A stretch of 6,048 bases of DNA, from the NCBI GenBank assembly GCA_947165745.1, contig CAMVBO010000119.1, forward strand, positions 1-6,048, written 5' to 3'. Shown one piece after another: positions 5,078-6,048 of the stretch. A model generated the notes under the pieces. The model saw only the letters and a list, made by a program, of their open reading frames with translations, had not been told where the DNA came from and ran no database searches. Position 1 is the stretch's first letter; every line of letters starts with the position of its first letter. The position numbers and the translations under genes are program-made. The stretch comes from an uncultured Clostridia bacterium (GTDB lineage Bacteria > Bacillota_A > Clostridia > Christensenellales > Aristaeellaceae).

Positions 5078-6048
5078 GTGCTGGAATTTGAAATGGATAA
5101 CAAGAACAACGAAGTCGAGGAGCAAGACACCAATTTCGCGGCGATAAAGGTTATCGGCGTGGGCGGCGCCGGCACCAACGCGGTGAACCGCATGGTGGAT
5201 TCCGGCCTGCGCGGCGTGGATTTCATCGCCGTGAATACCGATAAGCAGGCGCTGGCCCTGTCCAAGGCGCCCATCCAGGTGCAGATCGGCGAAAAGCTGA
5301 CCAAGGGCCTGGGCGCCGGCGCGAACCCCGAGGTGGGCGAAAAGGCCGCCGAGGAGAGCCGCGAGGAGATCGCCAGCAAGATCAAGGGCTCCGACCTGGT
5401 GTTCGTCACATGCGGCATGGGCGGCGGTACCGGCACCGGCGCGGCTCCCATTATAGCCGAGACGGCCCGCGAAATGGGCATCCTGACCATCGGCGTGGTC
5501 TCCAAGCCCTTCCTGTTTGAGGGACGCCAGCGCATGAAGAACGCCGAATCCGGCATCGAGAAGCTCAAGGCCAATGTGGACACCCTCGTGGTGGTTCCCA
5601 ACGACAGGCTGCTGAGCGTGGTGACCAAGGGCACCACGATGACCGACGCCTTCAAGATCGCGGACGACACGCTGCGCCAGGGCATCCAGGGCATTTCCGA
5701 CCTGATCGCCGTGCCCAGCCTGATCAACCTGGACTTTGCGGATGTGCGCACCGTGATGCAGTCCCGCGGCCTGGCCCACATGGGCATTGGCATTGGCAAG
5801 GGCGAGAGCCGCATGGTGGACGCCGCCAAGCAGGCCATCTCCAGCCCGATGCTGGAGACCAGCATCGACGGCGCGCGCGCGGTGCTGATCAACATCACCG
5901 GCGGCCCGGACACCTCCATCATTGACATCAACGAGGCGGCGCAGCTGATCACCGCCGCGGCCGACCCCGAGGCCAACATCATCTTCGGCGCCGGCATCGA
6001 CGAGACCATGAGCGACGAGGTGAAGATCACCGTGATCGCCACCGGCTT
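5078..6048 (+). CDS. ftsZ: Cell division protein FtsZ (3' end outside the window)
   Basis: FtsZ is the tubulin-like GTPase that polymerises into the division ring. The first 323 codons are present and the frame is open at the right edge. About 50-80 residues are missing, mainly the flexible linker and the C-terminal peptide that binds FtsA. Translation from GTG gives MLEFE, the same start as Bacillus subtilis FtsZ, then [17 protein letters not shown]. The GTP-binding signature GGGTGTG is at 115-121, PNDRLL follows, and the T7 synergy loop NLDFADV begins at 217, with Asn217, Asp219 and Asp222 for GTP hydrolysis. The C-terminal GTPase-activating domain is seen up to [11 protein letters not shown]. 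Small departures from common Firmicute sequence are [17 protein letters not shown] and RGLAHMGIG; all key residues are kept. The gap from the ftsA TGA is 57 bases with no convincing promoter, so ftsZ is probably cotranscribed with ftsA. Confidence 0.96.
   Translation, partial: MLEFEMDNKNNEVEEQDTNFAAIKVIGVGGAGTNAVNRMVDSGLRGVDFIAVNTDKQALALSKAPIQVQIGEKLTKGLGAGANPEVGEKAAEESREEIASKIKGSDLVFVTCGMGGGTGTGAAPIIAETAREMGILTIGVVSKPFLFEGRQRMKNAESGIEKLKANVDTLVVVPNDRLLSVVTKGTTMTDAFKIADDTLRQGIQGISDLIAVPSLINLDFADVRTVMQSRGLAHMGIGIGKGESRMVDAAKQAISSPMLETSIDGARAVLINITGGPDTSIIDINEAAQLITAAADPEANIIFGAGIDETMSDEVKITVIATG

Noticed and set aside
4648..6042. A 464-codon open frame on the minus strand across the end of ftsA and ftsZ
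   Set aside because: It mirrors the GC-rich codon pattern of the real genes. The translation is low-complexity Ser/Met/Ala/Arg-rich, with no recognisable family and no Shine-Dalgarno support.

Overview
The window is part of a division and cell wall (dcw) gene cluster. All genes are on the plus strand: murD, ftsW, ftsQ/divIB, ftsA, and the 5' part of ftsZ, which runs off the right edge. The coding DNA is GC-rich with strong G/C preference at third positions, and the gaps between genes are visibly AT-richer. The FtsZ N-terminus (MLEFE), the DivIB-type single-pass protein, the short clostridial-looking FtsA and the Shine-Dalgarno sites all point to a GC-rich Firmicute, most likely an uncultured member of the Clostridia. 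This placement is inferred from protein character, not from a search.

Layout. Bases 1-186 hold no gene. They carry overlapping inverted repeats, three copies of a 9-mer, a weak promoter candidate and a good Shine-Dalgarno site for murD. murD (187-1560) overlaps ftsW (1560-2729) by one base (TGATG). After 35 bases comes ftsQ/divIB (2765-3634). A 198-base AT-rich gap then carries a sigma-A-like promoter and, just downstream, a close match to a sigma-H promoter. ftsA starts at 3833 but meets an in-frame TAA at 4835. The same frame then continues as recognisable FtsA C-terminus, including the membrane-targeting helix, to TGA at 5018-5020. ftsZ starts at GTG 5078 and is open at 6048.

How the genes work together. 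MurD makes a cytoplasmic peptidoglycan precursor. FtsW polymerises lipid II at the septum. FtsQ/DivIB is a bitopic divisome protein that works with FtsL/DivIC and the septal synthase. FtsZ builds the ring and FtsA anchors it to the membrane. In many Firmicutes murG, and often murC, murB or murA, lies between ftsW and ftsQ/divIB; none is present here, so the cluster is compact or rearranged.

Most deserving of a second look are the interrupted ftsA, the putative sigma-H promoter in front of ftsAZ (comparable to the sigma-H promoter of the Bacillus subtilis ftsAZ operon), and the alternative-hairpin leader upstream of murD. I see no mobile element, CRISPR array, RNA gene or new gene system.
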